DNA of 64,000 nt from Muribaculaceae bacterium. Its GTDB lineage: Bacteria > Bacteroidota > Bacteroidia > Bacteroidales > Muribaculaceae. Below, piece after piece: positions 1 through 9,090 of this stretch (position 1 is the stretch's first letter; the number at the start of each line of letters is the position of its first letter). The stretch is from assembly GCA_022508985.1 (NCBI GenBank), contig JAFLUA010000002.1, positions 1 to 64,000 on the forward strand, written 5' to 3'. Under the pieces are notes generated by a model. It saw nothing but the letters and a program-made list of their open reading frames with translations, made no database searches and was not told the origin of the DNA. Both the position numbers and the translations under genes were made by a program.

Positions 1-56
1 TTCAATGTTCTCTTTTTTCGTGCTCCCCGGCGCGATTTTTTGCCCGAAAGCGAGTG

Positions 57-88
57 CAAAGTTACACCACTATTTTTTTATCACCAAA
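57..88 (-). promoter_or_regulatory. Leftward promoter for a gene beyond the left edge
   Basis: On the minus strand a TTTG (-33 type) at 85-88 is followed after 20 bases by TAACTTTG (-7 type) at 57-64, the Bacteroidota primary-sigma consensus. No gene starts to its left inside the window, so it probably drives a gene that lies outside. The rest of 1-145 shows nothing else. Confidence 0.55.
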
Positions 89-145
89 TTTTTAACACAA
101 ATTTAACTACCATTAACATATGCGCCGCCAGAACCGTTTTCAGTA

Positions 146-1819
146 TTACCTCACAACTGCCTTAACAGGAGCGGGATGGGCATCTGTTGTGATAAAATAG
201 ACACCGTATGGTAACTCGATATCTAAGTTCTGTTCCACGCGATCGATAAATCGGAACAAGCGCCCGGCCGCATCGTATATGCGGCAATTATCTTGTGGCT
301 GCGAGCAGATGAAGCGTATAAAGCCGTTGAACGACTTCACCACAAGCGGCTGTTGAGTTTCCACTCCGGAAATGCCTGAATGCTCGACAAATACGACGTT
401 CGACATAGGCGAGCGATAGCCCAGTCGCACCGACTGCACCGAATAAGCCTCGCTGTCGGAGCCGTCGAAATCATCGATTAGAGCATAATTTTCCTCTGCA
501 ACGATTTCTTCTGTAACGACATTTGCCCCGGTATATCGCGTTCTTGTAACGATAAAATAGTCGATATCTTCTCCATCGGGGGCTGTCCAATTGGCCGTAT
601 AACTATCCGATTCTATGTCGGTTGGTTCTGTCGCTGTACAAGCCGACAATATCGGCACCGGGAAGCACTCGCCTTTCAGTGCTACGCCGCACGAGCCGAA
701 ATCGCCCGAAAGGAGCACGCGAGCAGTATGTGAGCCTATCGTCGTAGGGTCGTAAACTATATTTAGCCAATATCCGTTTTCGGAGCAAACTTGGTCGGCC
801 GGTATTTTAGTTTCCGAGGCGGTAAACATAGCCGCATCGGCAGTATATACCTGCGCTTTGATAGTTCCTTGCAAGAACTGACCCGACACAAAAAGTTGTG
901 TTGTAGCGGAGTTCCCTATTGCTACTTGTCCGAAATCCAGCTCCATATCTTTTACCGGGGAAAGGAGCACGGGGTCGCCAGTAGGTGGCACGATAACCTC
1001 GCCTGGAGAGAATGGCTCACCTTTCTTCGTACCCCAGATGTACTCAGCTAATTCCGGCAGGTCGATAAAAGGGTTTCTATTGTTCTGGATTTTATACACA
1101 GCCTCATTGCGGTCGATTTCTTTTTGGTCGACGGGGTCTTGACGATGCCATTTAAGGAGCAGGTCGACAGCCCATTGCGAGAGCGTAGGATATGTATTTT
1201 GCTCAAGCATATATGCATACTTTGTCGCCCATGAATAATCTTGATAGCACGTTACCATGTAGAAATATGTTCGAGCGAAGTCGCCTTTATAATCATCGTC
1301 AGGTTCAAATACTTTTGGGGCGAGGCCGCCTTGACCATTGACAGGGTATCCTACCAAGGCAACCCCATTATCGAAAGTTATGGTCGAGTTGCGGTCGACA
1401 GTGCCGAGCGGATAATTACTTTTTGCAGTATTAGCCGATTGATCGGATGGATAAAGGTGATTAAGGTCGATATAAGCGTTTACCGATGTGCTACCGCCCC
1501 ACCAGCTTTTAGGGAAGGAGTGCTCTCTATTGAGGCCGCTGAACGAACCGGCGTTACGCAATCGCGATGAATACATATCCCACCAGTAGTTAGTACCGGG
1601 TCTAATGTCGGTCTTGCGAAAATAATCGGGCAAGCCGGAGTATATAGCATCGTTAGATGACGACTTTGTAAAATTGCGTATTACGCTATGTGCAGCAGTC
1701 TTTAAGTCGGCGTCTTTTTTGCCATTCAAAGCCGAATAATATCCCAATGGAGCAGCAGCAAATACCAATACCGGTATCAGCAATAAAAAAGGTACGACTA
1801 TAGAGCGAAAAAGTTTCAT
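146..1819 (-). CDS. Exported endonuclease I family protein with T9SS-like C-terminal tail
   Basis: A secreted non-specific nuclease of the endonuclease I (EndA/NucM) family, 557 residues. The start was placed at the ATG at 1819, because it gives a clean signal peptide (MKLFRSIV... to about residue 22) while the longer frame adds an implausible Cys-rich leader. The nuclease domain covers roughly residues 25-260 and shows the family motifs REHSFPKSWW and DLNHLYPSDQ, where the His residues are the expected metal or catalytic residues. After it come an Ig-like segment (about 290-390), a fibronectin III-like segment (about 395-480) and a C-terminal part of about 75 residues that resembles T9SS sorting domains (GRLFRFIDRVEQ, then YGVYFI). 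That tail suggests cell-surface or extracellular action, perhaps DNA scavenging (inference). It is a single gene with a TAACTTTG box just upstream. Confidence 0.85.
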   Translation of the reverse strand: MKLFRSIVVPFLLLIPVLVFAAAPLGYYSALNGKKDADLKTAAHSVIRNFTKSSSNDAIYSGLPDYFRKTDIRPGTNYWWDMYSSRLRNAGSFSGLNREHSFPKSWWGGSTSVNAYIDLNHLYPSDQSANTAKSNYPLGTVDRNSTITFDNGVALVGYPVNGQGGLAPKVFEPDDDYKGDFARTYFYMVTCYQDYSWATKYAYMLEQNTYPTLSQWAVDLLLKWHRQDPVDQKEIDRNEAVYKIQNNRNPFIDLPELAEYIWGTKKGEPFSPGEVIVPPTGDPVLLSPVKDMELDFGQVAIGNSATTQLFVSGQFLQGTIKAQVYTADAAMFTASETKIPADQVCSENGYWLNIVYDPTTIGSHTARVLLSGDFGSCGVALKGECFPVPILSACTATEPTDIESDSYTANWTAPDGEDIDYFIVTRTRYTGANVVTEEIVAEENYALIDDFDGSDSEAYSVQSVRLGYRSPMSNVVFVEHSGISGVETQQPLVVKSFNGFIRFICSQPQDNCRIYDAAGRLFRFIDRVEQNLDIELPYGVYFITTDAHPAPVKAVVR

Positions 1820-1846
1820 TTCAATCAGATTTAGGTAAGTGAGTTG

Positions 1847-1854
1847 CAAAGTTA
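1847..1854 (-). promoter_or_regulatory. -7 box for the endonuclease gene
   Basis: TAACTTTG on the minus strand, 27 bases before the ATG at 1819. No good TTTG lies 20 bases further upstream, so this rests on the -7 element only. Confidence 0.4.
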
Positions 1855-2005
1855 CGATTTTTTTTGACTCACACCACCTTTTGCAAAAAGAGAGTGCGCT
1901 TTTTTTGCAATTATGCGTATTTTGTGCGATTAGGCACAATGGCCGTTAGCGGTAAATGCCCTCCTGTCCTCCAGCCTCCTGTTTTCCTGATCGTAGATCC
2001 GGCAT

Positions 2006-2037
2006 TTTGCTTATTTGTTCGAAATGTAGTAATTTTG
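2006..2037 (+). promoter_or_regulatory. lepA promoter
   Basis: TTTG at 2006-2009, 20 bases, then TAATTTTG at 2030-2037, matching the Bacteroidota consensus. The ATG of lepA is at 2057, which leaves a leader of about 13 bases. Confidence 0.6.
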
Positions 2038-2056
2038 CAGAAAATCTACACTGTAA

Positions 2057-3844
2057 ATGAAGAATATCCGCAATTTCTGCATCATAGCGCATATCGACCA
2101 TGGCAAATCGACTTTGGCCGATCGCCTTCTCGAATACACCAATACCATATCGGCAAAAGATATGGAGGCTCAAGTTCTCGACGACATGGAGCTCGAAAAA
2201 GAACGCGGTATCACTATAAAAAGTCATGCCATTCAGATGGATTATGAGCTCGATGGCGAAAAATACACTCTCAACCTGATTGACACTCCGGGACACGTTG
2301 ACTTCTCCTACGAGGTGTCGCGCTCGATAGCGGCCTGCGAAGGTGCGCTACTCATTGTCGACGGTTCGCAAGGTATTCAAGCTCAGACGATATCGAACCT
2401 CTACATGGCCATCGACAACGACCTTGAGATAATACCGGTCATTAACAAGGTAGACCTTGACTCGGCCAAGCCCGAAGAAGTTGAGGACCAAATCATTGAC
2501 TTGATAGGGTGCAAGCGCGAAGAGATTTTGCGAGCATCAGGGAAAACAGGCCTCGGCGTGCCCGAGATATTACGAGCCATCATAGAGCGTATACCGGCGC
2601 CCAAAGGCGATGCGTCGGCGCCACTACAGGCCCTTATTTTCGACTCGGTGTTTAATCCTTTCCGCGGCATTATTGCTTATTTCAAAATAGAGAACGGCAC
2701 TATCCGCAAAAACGATTTCGTGAAATTTGTGGCCACGGGCAAAGAATATCATGCCGACGAAATAGGCATCTTAAAACTTGATATGTCGCCACGCGGCGAG
2801 TTGTCGGCCGGCAATGTAGGGTATATCATATCCGGTATAAAATCGAGTAAGGAAGTAAAGGTTGGCGATACAATAACGCACGTTGAACGCCCATGTGAAG
2901 ATGCTATCGATGGTTTCGAAGAGGTTAAGCCCATGGTGTTTGCCGGAGTCTATCCTATTGAGACCGAAGACTTCGAAAACCTGCGATCGTCGTTAGAGAA
3001 GCTGCAGCTCAACGACGCGTCACTCACTTTCGTACCCGAGTCGTCGGTAGCCCTTGGCTTTGGCTTCCGTTGCGGTTTCTTGGGATTGCTCCACATGGAA
3101 ATTATCCAAGAGCGTCTCGGGCGAGAATTCGATATGGACGTCATCACAACAGTACCCAACGTTAGCTATCGTGTCTACGACAAGCGTGGCACCATGACAG
3201 AAGTCCATAACCCGTCGGGGCTACCCGATCTTACACTCATCGACCATATAGAGGAGCCATACATCCGCGCCACTATCATAACGACAAGCGATTTTATCGG
3301 TCCGATAATGACTTTGTGTCTGGGCAAACGCGGTGAACTCATCAAGCAGGAATACATCTCGGGCAATCGCATGGAACTGACATTCGATATGCCTTTGGGC
3401 GAAATAGTTATCGACTTCTACGACAAGCTGAAAAGCATATCGAAGGGCTATGCATCGTTTGACTACCATATCCACGACTACCGTGAGAGTAAGTTAGTAA
3501 AGCTCGACATACTGCTCAATGGTGAAAGTGTTGACGCTTTATCAACACTAACACATGCCGACAATGCCGTATCGTTCGGACGTCGTATGTGCGAAAAACT
3601 CAAGGAACTAATACCCCGTCAGCAATTCGACATTGCAATCCAAGCCGCCATCGGAGCTAAAATCATAGCTCGCGAAACAATTAAGGCAGTGCGAAAGGAT
3701 GTTACGGCAAAGTGCTATGGCGGTGATATTTCGCGTAAACGCAAGCTGCTCGAAAAGCAGAAGAAGGGTAAAAAGCGCATGAAGCAGATAGGCTCGGTGG
3801 AGGTGCCGCAAAAAGCTTTCTTGGCAGTGCTTAAGCTCGACTAA
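2057..3844 (+). CDS. lepA: Elongation factor 4 (LepA) GTPase
   Basis: Ribosomal translation GTPase that acts on stalled or mistranslocated ribosomes and in 30S assembly. At 595 residues it is full family length. The G1 motif AHIDHGKS lies at residues 11-18, followed by the switch region [20 protein letters not shown] (G3) and NKVDL (G4). Domain II, the EF-G-like III and V folds and the LepA-specific C-terminal domain follow, ending in the family-typical [20 protein letters not shown]. It starts directly after its own promoter and stands alone. A WYL-regulator operon converges on it from the right, and a short hairpin separates the two. Nothing in it looks abnormal. Confidence 0.98.
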   Translation: MKNIRNFCIIAHIDHGKSTLADRLLEYTNTISAKDMEAQVLDDMELEKERGITIKSHAIQMDYELDGEKYTLNLIDTPGHVDFSYEVSRSIAACEGALLIVDGSQGIQAQTISNLYMAIDNDLEIIPVINKVDLDSAKPEEVEDQIIDLIGCKREEILRASGKTGLGVPEILRAIIERIPAPKGDASAPLQALIFDSVFNPFRGIIAYFKIENGTIRKNDFVKFVATGKEYHADEIGILKLDMSPRGELSAGNVGYIISGIKSSKEVKVGDTITHVERPCEDAIDGFEEVKPMVFAGVYPIETEDFENLRSSLEKLQLNDASLTFVPESSVALGFGFRCGFLGLLHMEIIQERLGREFDMDVITTVPNVSYRVYDKRGTMTEVHNPSGLPDLTLIDHIEEPYIRATIITTSDFIGPIMTLCLGKRGELIKQEYISGNRMELTFDMPLGEIVIDFYDKLKSISKGYASFDYHIHDYRESKLVKLDILLNGESVDALSTLTHADNAVSFGRRMCEKLKELIPRQQFDIAIQAAIGAKIIARETIKAVRKDVTAKCYGGDISRKRKLLEKQKKGKKRMKQIGSVEVPQKAFLAVLKLD

Positions 3845-3892
3845 AGATTATCTACTCCCTCACTTTTGAGGTGGGAAAACATCGTTTTCAGT

Positions 3893-3922
3893 GCGGTAAC
3901 TCTGTTTTTTCGGGGTTACCGC
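3893..3922. terminator. Hairpin between convergent lepA and WYL gene
   Basis: Perfect 8-bp stem GCGGTAAC / GTTACCGC with a 14-base loop that holds a T run. It sits between two convergent stop codons and could stop transcription from both sides, but neither flank has a strong U tract, so it is only a weak intrinsic terminator. Confidence 0.35.
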
Positions 3923-3948
3923 TCTACTATCAGGCAACACACTGTATA

Positions 3949-4842
3949 TCAATAGTTTTTAAGAGTCCTTTTCAGCTCGGAAACAACTATTGCACGCAAC
4001 TCGGGAGGCTCAAGCACGGTGATGCGAGAGCCATGCGACAGTAATTCATCGACAAAATCTTGAGAGATACGCAACTTGTAGCTAAAAATCGAATAAGTAT
4101 CGTGAACATACTCTTGCTGCGTATGATGTAGCGGCAACGTCCTTAAATATTTAGCTTGGCGAGGCTCTACCCGCAATACTACGTCTTTAACCTCACCTTC
4201 GGTGAAAATTATACCGTAAGAATATCTGAAATACTCCTCAGCATCAAATGTGGGGTCGACAACGAATTCATCTTGCATTATACGAAGATTCGACATACGG
4301 TCGAGCGCATAGGTTTTAATTCTATTTTCGGCGATGTTACGTCCGGTCACATACCACCGCTGTCTGAAAATCTTCAGGAAGTATGGTTCTAAAGCGACAT
4401 CGGGAGTAGGTTTAGAACGCGTATAGGGCTGATAGTCAAACTTTATCTGCCTATGTTCTCTCAATGCTTCGATCATGGGCGCAAGGAATTCACGAGCCGA
4501 CGGCACATCTTCAACAAAAATCCGAGAGGCAAGGTCGCGACTATTTGTAAGCAGTTCATTTGTGGCAACCGAGTTGAGCAGCCAATTGGTCACTCGCTCT
4601 TTTTGAGTGTCGCCACCGCCCTCGATATAATATTCAAAAGTAGCAGGATCGCACTTTATTTCGATTTCAAACATCTGTTGTGCGGCCTCGCGATAGTTAT
4701 AAAATGTGCGTCGCGGCAGCCCCGTTCCATCAGAGAACGACGACCGCCGCCAGCACTCGTCGATTTCGCTGCGTGTTATACGTCCATAACGCCTGATAGT
4801 GTCTACCAGCCAGACGTATCGGTTGAATAAATCGCGCGACAT
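3949..4842 (-). CDS. WYL-domain transcriptional regulator
   Basis: A cytoplasmic DNA-binding regulator of 297 residues. The N-terminal 75 residues (from MSRDLFNRYVWLVDTIRR) look like the helix-turn-helix unit of this family. The region about 115-215 carries the WYL fold, with LEPYFLKIFRQRWYVTGRN matching the conserved core and TYALDRMSNL the following strand. The C-terminal part is the usual WCX extension. The ATG at 4842 follows the symporter stop by 17 bases, so it is the last gene of the namZ-symporter-WYL operon. WYL domains are known to sense small ligands or nucleic acid. Here the position suggests control of amino-sugar scavenging or autoregulation (inference). Its ligand cannot be read from the sequence. 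Confidence 0.85.
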   Translation of the reverse strand: MSRDLFNRYVWLVDTIRRYGRITRSEIDECWRRSSFSDGTGLPRRTFYNYREAAQQMFEIEIKCDPATFEYYIEGGGDTQKERVTNWLLNSVATNELLTNSRDLASRIFVEDVPSAREFLAPMIEALREHRQIKFDYQPYTRSKPTPDVALEPYFLKIFRQRWYVTGRNIAENRIKTYALDRMSNLRIMQDEFVVDPTFDAEEYFRYSYGIIFTEGEVKDVVLRVEPRQAKYLRTLPLHHTQQEYVHDTYSIFSYKLRISQDFVDELLSHGSRITVLEPPELRAIVVSELKRTLKNY

Positions 4843-4859
4843 CGACTATCGGGGATATA

Positions 4860-6326
4860 TTACTTCGCTTCGCATTTGTCGCGCCCCATCGACAGCAAGG
4901 CCAAGCCAGCCACGGTGATAAGGGCATTCATAATGAGGAGTTCAAAGCTTGTCTCGTAGCCACAGTATTCTTTAAGAGCATATTGCAGCACCCACGAGAG
5001 GCATGGTGCAGCAATACACACAGCCGGAACCCACTTGTCGCGCACAGGTTTGCGGCAGAACATACCATATACAAACAGGCCGAGTATCGGGCCATAGGTA
5101 TAGGAAGCCAGCGTGTAGACAGCCGAGATAGCATCTTGATTATTAAGATAGTAGAACACTATGATAACAATACCCATACAAACCGACATGGCCACATGCA
5201 CCATTTTGCGCGTTTTGGTGAGTTGCTCATCGCTTTGTTTTTTATGTGCACCAAGAATATCTACTGTGAACGATGTGGTTAGCGAGGTCAAGGCCGACCC
5301 TGCAGCCGAATAAGCGGCAGAGATAAGGCCAAGCACAAACAGGATGCCTACAACGACAGGCACATCGGGGTGTGTGGCAACCATGCCGAAGAGTTCGTCG
5401 CTCTTGGCAGGTAATGCAAGGCCTTTGCTGTCGACGAAGATTACGAGCAAGGTGCCAAGCAAGAGGAATAAAGCAATCACGAAAAATTGCGTTATGCTGC
5501 TCACCATCATATTTTTCTGGCTCTGGCGATAGTCTTTGCAAGCGAGGTTGCGCTGCATCATATCTTGGTCGAGGCCATTGGTTGCGATAGCCATAAACAC
5601 ACCGGCGAGGAATTGCTTCCAGAAGAAAGTTCCCTCCTTGGGATTATCGAAGAAGAACATGCGCGACGACGGGTGGTCGACGATAGCCGATGTCATCTCA
5701 CCGAAGGAGAAGCCGAGGTTGCGTGCCACAAAATAAATACAGAGGATAACCGACATTATGAGGCAGAAGCTCTTCAGTGTATCGGTCCAAATGAGCGACT
5801 TAACACCACCCTGCACCGTATATAGCCATATCAATGCTATCGTAACGATAACGTTAAACACGATGTGTATATGTAGTGGCGAGAAGACCAGCATCTGCAA
5901 CACCACGCACACTACAAAGAAGCGCACAGCCGCGCCGAGCATCTTCGACACGAAGAAAAACCAGGCCCCGGTGCGGTAGGTTGAACGGCCGAATCGGTCT
6001 TCGAGATAGCCATATATAGAGATGAGGTTTTTACGATAAAATAGTGGTATAAGCACGAAGGCTATAACAAAGTATCCTACGATGAAGCCGAGCACCATCT
6101 GCAGGTAGGAGTAGCCTTTTGCCACCACCATACCGGGCACCGAGATAAAAGTAACGCCAGAAATGGCAGCCCCAATCATGGCAAATGCCACGACAGGCCA
6201 CGGGGCACGGCGATTGCCAGTAAAGAAGGTTGAATTATCGCTTCCGCGGGAGGCAAAATACGACACGAGCATAAGCAGCGCAAAATACGCCACTATAGTT
6301 ATAATAACAATTACCGGTAGACTCAT
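4860..6326 (-). CDS. Sodium:solute symporter (SSS family), possible amino-sugar transporter
   Basis: An inner-membrane sodium-driven transporter of 488 residues with about 13 hydrophobic segments. Features of the SSS family include the N-terminal GNRRAPWPVVAFAMIGAAIS (helix 1 Na-site region) and GMVVAKGYSYLQMVLGFIVG, then the GLDQDMMQRNLACKD loop in the middle, which is typical of this subfamily. It lies 18 bases after namZ and 17 before the WYL gene, all on one strand, so the three are probably co-transcribed. The next-door exo-muramidase suggests MurNAc or a related sugar as substrate (inference). Related operons in Tannerella pair muramic-acid uptake with NamZ, but substrate specificity is not visible here. 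Confidence 0.88.
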   Translation of the reverse strand: MSLPVIVIITIVAYFALLMLVSYFASRGSDNSTFFTGNRRAPWPVVAFAMIGAAISGVTFISVPGMVVAKGYSYLQMVLGFIVGYFVIAFVLIPLFYRKNLISIYGYLEDRFGRSTYRTGAWFFFVSKMLGAAVRFFVVCVVLQMLVFSPLHIHIVFNVIVTIALIWLYTVQGGVKSLIWTDTLKSFCLIMSVILCIYFVARNLGFSFGEMTSAIVDHPSSRMFFFDNPKEGTFFWKQFLAGVFMAIATNGLDQDMMQRNLACKDYRQSQKNMMVSSITQFFVIALFLLLGTLLVIFVDSKGLALPAKSDELFGMVATHPDVPVVVGILFVLGLISAAYSAAGSALTSLTTSFTVDILGAHKKQSDEQLTKTRKMVHVAMSVCMGIVIIVFYYLNNQDAISAVYTLASYTYGPILGLFVYGMFCRKPVRDKWVPAVCIAAPCLSWVLQYALKEYCGYETSFELLIMNALITVAGLALLSMGRDKCEAK

Positions 6327-6344
6327 AATATACTAATCATTTAT

Positions 6345-7529
6345 TCATTCGGCATAAAGGAGATAGGGCTTGCGCTGCTCACGGAAACGAGCCACGTCGT
6401 CGGTCCAAGTAGCCTTGATTTCGGCGGCACTCTTACCGTCTTCTATCATCTGGCGAATTTCACTGCGGCCTATAAGCTTTTCAAAGAACGAGTTGAAAAA
6501 TTTATCGCCAATATTGAGGTCGCGATAAGCGTCGATAACATATTCGAGGTTAATGCCTTGCGCAATAACATCTTCATTGGGGATATCGCGAAGGTCGACC
6601 CCATGACATAAGTTATTGAGTTGTGGAGGATTCTTAGCTCCTGCAATGCTACGCGGCGTAAACTCAAAGGTGCGGTTGGTCATATCGGGGTGTCCGTATA
6701 CCTCGAATGGCATCTCGGTGCCACGACCAAGGCTCACGGGCGTTGCTTCGAAATAGCATGTCGACGGATATAGGTAGATAGCATGCATCGAGCGTAGGTT
6801 GGGCGACGGTGCTATAGGCAGCTCATAGCGTGTCTGATGCGTATAATTTTCGCACGGCACCACCGTGAGGGCCACTTTTGCGCCATCTCTGAGCCATCCT
6901 TCGCCGTTGACCATCAGACCGAGTTCACCCAGAGTGAGGCCATGCACCACGGGGATGGGCAAGCGGCCAACGCCCGACTCATGTTTCATATCGAGGATAG
7001 GACCATCGACAGTCATTCCGTTGGGATTGGGTCGGTCGAGAATAAAGAACTCCTTGCCGTTGACGGCAGCAGCGTTCATGAGGTCGACCATAGTACAATA
7101 ATAGGTGTAATATCTAAGGCCGACATCCTGGATATCGCATACGATAACATCGAGGCCATCCATTATTTCTTGAGCCGGCATACGCTGATTTTTACCGCCA
7201 TATAGCGATGCAATGGGTATTCCCGTAGGCTCGTCTATGCTGTTGCCCACATGTTCGCCGGCATCAGCCGTGCCACGGAACCCATGCTCGGGAGAAAAAA
7301 GAGTTACCACATTTATGCCCTCACCGAGCATGATATCGAGCGTGTGCTTATCGCCAACCATACCTGTGTGATTGGAGAAGAGGGCCACGCGCTTGCCTTT
7401 AAGTTGCGGTACATACTCCGATGTGCGAGCAGCACCAACGACAACCGATGTTTCTGAGGCGCAAGCGCTTATACTCAGCGCCGCCGATATTAAAAGCATT
7501 AAACCAGAAGATTTCAACAGTTTTATCAT
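6345..7529 (-). CDS. namZ: NamZ-type exo-beta-N-acetylmuramidase lipoprotein (DUF1343)
   Basis: Family DUF1343, whose characterised members (B. subtilis YbbC/NamZ) release MurNAc from the non-reducing end of peptidoglycan fragments. The protein has 394 residues. The N-terminus carries a lipoprotein signal ending in ISAC with Cys at residue 23, so it is probably anchored in the cell envelope. Typical motifs are VALFSNHTGMV, LFSPEHGFRGTADAGE, CDIQDVGLRYYTYYCTM and DRPNPNG, all in the N-terminal Rossmann-like half. The SLGRGTEMPFE motif is in the second half. Length is normal for the family. It is first in the operon with the symporter and WYL regulator. A TACCTTTA box at 7551-7558 (minus) is a possible imperfect -7 element. 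Another DUF1343 specificity is possible. Confidence 0.87.
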   Translation of the reverse strand: MIKLLKSSGLMLLISAALSISACASETSVVVGAARTSEYVPQLKGKRVALFSNHTGMVGDKHTLDIMLGEGINVVTLFSPEHGFRGTADAGEHVGNSIDEPTGIPIASLYGGKNQRMPAQEIMDGLDVIVCDIQDVGLRYYTYYCTMVDLMNAAAVNGKEFFILDRPNPNGMTVDGPILDMKHESGVGRLPIPVVHGLTLGELGLMVNGEGWLRDGAKVALTVVPCENYTHQTRYELPIAPSPNLRSMHAIYLYPSTCYFEATPVSLGRGTEMPFEVYGHPDMTNRTFEFTPRSIAGAKNPPQLNNLCHGVDLRDIPNEDVIAQGINLEYVIDAYRDLNIGDKFFNSFFEKLIGRSEIRQMIEDGKSAAEIKATWTDDVARFREQRKPYLLYAE

Positions 7530-7627
7530 AGTACTAAATTTTAGTTTGCGTAAAGGTAGTGCAAAAAATCGAAACAGCTTTATAAATTGCGTGTAAAAAC
7601 GCTAAGATATATTAATTTTTACAAATC

Positions 7628-7659
7628 CTTGCCTGATTCAAAAATTATGCATAACTTTG
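7628..7659 (+). promoter_or_regulatory. tRNA-Ala promoter
   Basis: CTTG at 7628-7631, 20 bases, then TAACTTTG at 7652-7659. The mature tRNA begins 12 bases after the -7 box. Confidence 0.55.
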
Positions 7660-7671
7660 CGATATAGTTAC

Positions 7672-7745
7672 GGGGTATTAGCTCATCCGGCTAGAGCGCG
7701 ACACTGGCAGTGTCGAGGTGAGCGGTTCGAGTCCGCTATACTCCA
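7672..7745 (+). tRNA. tRNA-Ala (anticodon GGC)
   Basis: A 74-base cloverleaf can be drawn in full: acceptor GGGGTAT / ATACTCC, D stem GCTC / GAGC, anticodon stem CGACA / TGTCG with loop CTGGCAG (anticodon GGC at 7706-7708), and T stem AGCGG / CCGCT with loop TTCGAGT. The acceptor has the G3-U70 wobble pair, the identity element of alanine tRNAs, and the discriminator base is A. The 3' CCA is not fully encoded (ACCT follows). An intrinsic terminator lies just downstream, and the 3' end is the left boundary of a genomic island. Confidence 0.95.
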
Positions 7746-7746
7746 C

Positions 7747-7913
7747 CTAAACGGAAACCTTCATTTCAGGTTTCCTTTTTTGTGCCTTCTCGTTTCCTAA
7801 TTCATTGTCCTGCTGCCCCTTTACATCAACCAACATATTAACATGCTTGGTTCGATATGTTTTGCCGTCAAATTCGATTTTTTCAGGAAATATCGAACCA
7901 ATCAGCTTTATTT
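7747..7913 (-). pseudogene. Remnant of a site-specific recombinase C-terminus, copy 1
   Basis: Minus-strand translation from about 7913 to the stop at 7747-7749 gives roughly 50 residues beginning with IKLIGSIFPEKIEFDGKTYR. From memory, this resembles the last part of Bacteroidota serine recombinases of the resolvase type. No N-terminal catalytic domain or start codon is present. It points towards the tRNA gene, as integrase genes often do. The family match needs a search to confirm. Confidence 0.5.
7753..7781 (+). terminator. tRNA-Ala terminator
   Basis: Stem GGAAACCT (7753-7760) / AGGTTTCC (7768-7775), 7-base loop, then six T residues: a canonical intrinsic terminator eight bases after the tRNA. 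A second copy is at 9439-9467 within the duplicated repeat. Confidence 0.8.
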
Positions 7914-7968
7914 GGTATACAATAAAAAAATAGATTAATTTACCTTATTCTATTAAATGTAAGTCAAG

Positions 7969-9090
7969 CTAATTTTCATTCTCCCCAAGAAGAATTTTCC
8001 AAACACCATTATCGTTTGCGTAAGATTTAATTATAAGTTTCTCTATATTTTCAATAGGTTCGTTGAAATCATCAACCTTTGTAGGTTTATATTGAGAACA
8101 ATTGCGAGCAAAGAAAAAATCAGGATTTCGTGGAGTGCCACGTTTTTTGTATAAAACACAGATGGCACTATTGCCAAAACTAAATTCATTTCTTCGATAA
8201 AAATGACATCTACCGCAATTTATATTGCTTATTCCTATTTTCTCAAAAAGATAAAATGCAGACGGCCAGTATATGGGAGATGGGGATATGATTATGTTAT
8301 ATTCGGGTTTAAATATTGTCTCATGGGATTTCGAACATGTCAACTGTTTATAAATAAAATGTCCATCCTTCCTTATACCGAATATAAATTTATCGCGGAG
8401 CATTTCCTCCGAAGGTTCTATAGGATAGCTTTTGGAAAAATTGTAGAAAATAATACTGTCTTCTTTTGAAAAATAATTCTCGGAATTTTTTCCTTCAATG
8501 ATTTCGTTTTGAATTATAGATTCAATATCGTCTTCGCTCTTAATATTAATTTCAATTATTCTTAGTCCAGACTGTATTTTTTCTTGAGTACATTTGTGGG
8601 TAACGGCTATTTCAATAAGAAGTGGCGGACGATTAGGATTTTGAGAAGATTTAAACAAAAGGTCTGCAACAAATCCATTTATTTCAGATTCTTCCTCGCA
8701 GACATCGTACCATTGTCGTAAATCAAATTGTTTCTCTTTATCACAATCGCATTTTTCTTCAAGTTCTAAAGGGCAAGACGTATTACAAATATGTTTAGCA
8801 TTGTAAATGATGAGGAACTTATCTGAATTGAGAAAGGTTTGACGAATTCTGGTTTTTGCAATTTTATGAAGATAAGTTTCATATTTGCATTGCGTGCCTG
8901 CTTTATGCGCAAAATGCCATCTGCGTTTTTGACCTTTACGTTGAATCATCAATTTACCGCAACTTGGGCATTTATAAGAAGTTTCAATATGAGCATTCTG
9001 AATATGAATTAATGACCCATATTCATCGATTGCATAACTGTAATCTTGCTTAATGCCTTTAGCCATATAATTTTGTTTAATCCCACTCAT
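7969..9090 (-). CDS. CoiA-like protein (zinc finger plus PD-(D/E)xK-like domain)
   Basis: A soluble protein of 373 residues resembling the competence protein CoiA-like family. The N-terminus has a two-Cys knuckle CPSCGKLMI (41-49) followed by RRWHFAHKAGTQC (57-68), the family's HFAH motif. A second Cys cluster follows (CNTSCPLELEEKCDCD, about 102-117). The middle part has VADLLF (D143) and LLIEIAVTHKC (E160), which fit a PD-(D/E)xK nuclease-type core. A further Cys set (CGRC, C, C) lies near the C-terminus. The start at 9090 was kept; an alternative ATG is at 9066, and the two begin similarly (GIKQNY, GIKQDY). It is AT-rich, unlike flanking core genes, and sits alone in module A of the tRNA island. 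A role in DNA handling or defence is possible but unproven. Confidence 0.65.
   Translation of the reverse strand: MSGIKQNYMAKGIKQDYSYAIDEYGSLIHIQNAHIETSYKCPSCGKLMIQRKGQKRRWHFAHKAGTQCKYETYLHKIAKTRIRQTFLNSDKFLIIYNAKHICNTSCPLELEEKCDCDKEKQFDLRQWYDVCEEESEINGFVADLLFKSSQNPNRPPLLIEIAVTHKCTQEKIQSGLRIIEINIKSEDDIESIIQNEIIEGKNSENYFSKEDSIIFYNFSKSYPIEPSEEMLRDKFIFGIRKDGHFIYKQLTCSKSHETIFKPEYNIIISPSPIYWPSAFYLFEKIGISNINCGRCHFYRRNEFSFGNSAICVLYKKRGTPRNPDFFFARNCSQYKPTKVDDFNEPIENIEKLIIKSYANDNGVWKILLGENEN

Larger units (their letters stand above)
7742..7913. repeat. Direct repeat copy 1 at the tRNA 3' end (about 172 bp)
   Basis: From the last bases of the tRNA gene (TCCACC) to about 7913 the sequence recurs almost unchanged at 9428-9600, with only a few mismatches, mostly in the hairpin loop and near 7815 and 7840. 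The repeat contains the terminator and a remnant of a recombinase C-terminus. Copies 1 and 2 diverge at the same place on the right, after CAGCTTTATTT. Confidence 0.9.

Noticed and set aside
1864-2247. 127-codon open frame overlapping the start of lepA
   Set aside because: It runs through the promoter and into lepA in another frame, with no ribosome site and no domain-like sequence.
4983-5825. Several plus-strand open frames opposite the symporter gene
   Set aside because: Cys- and His-rich translations without hydrophobic or catalytic pattern; they are antisense shadows.
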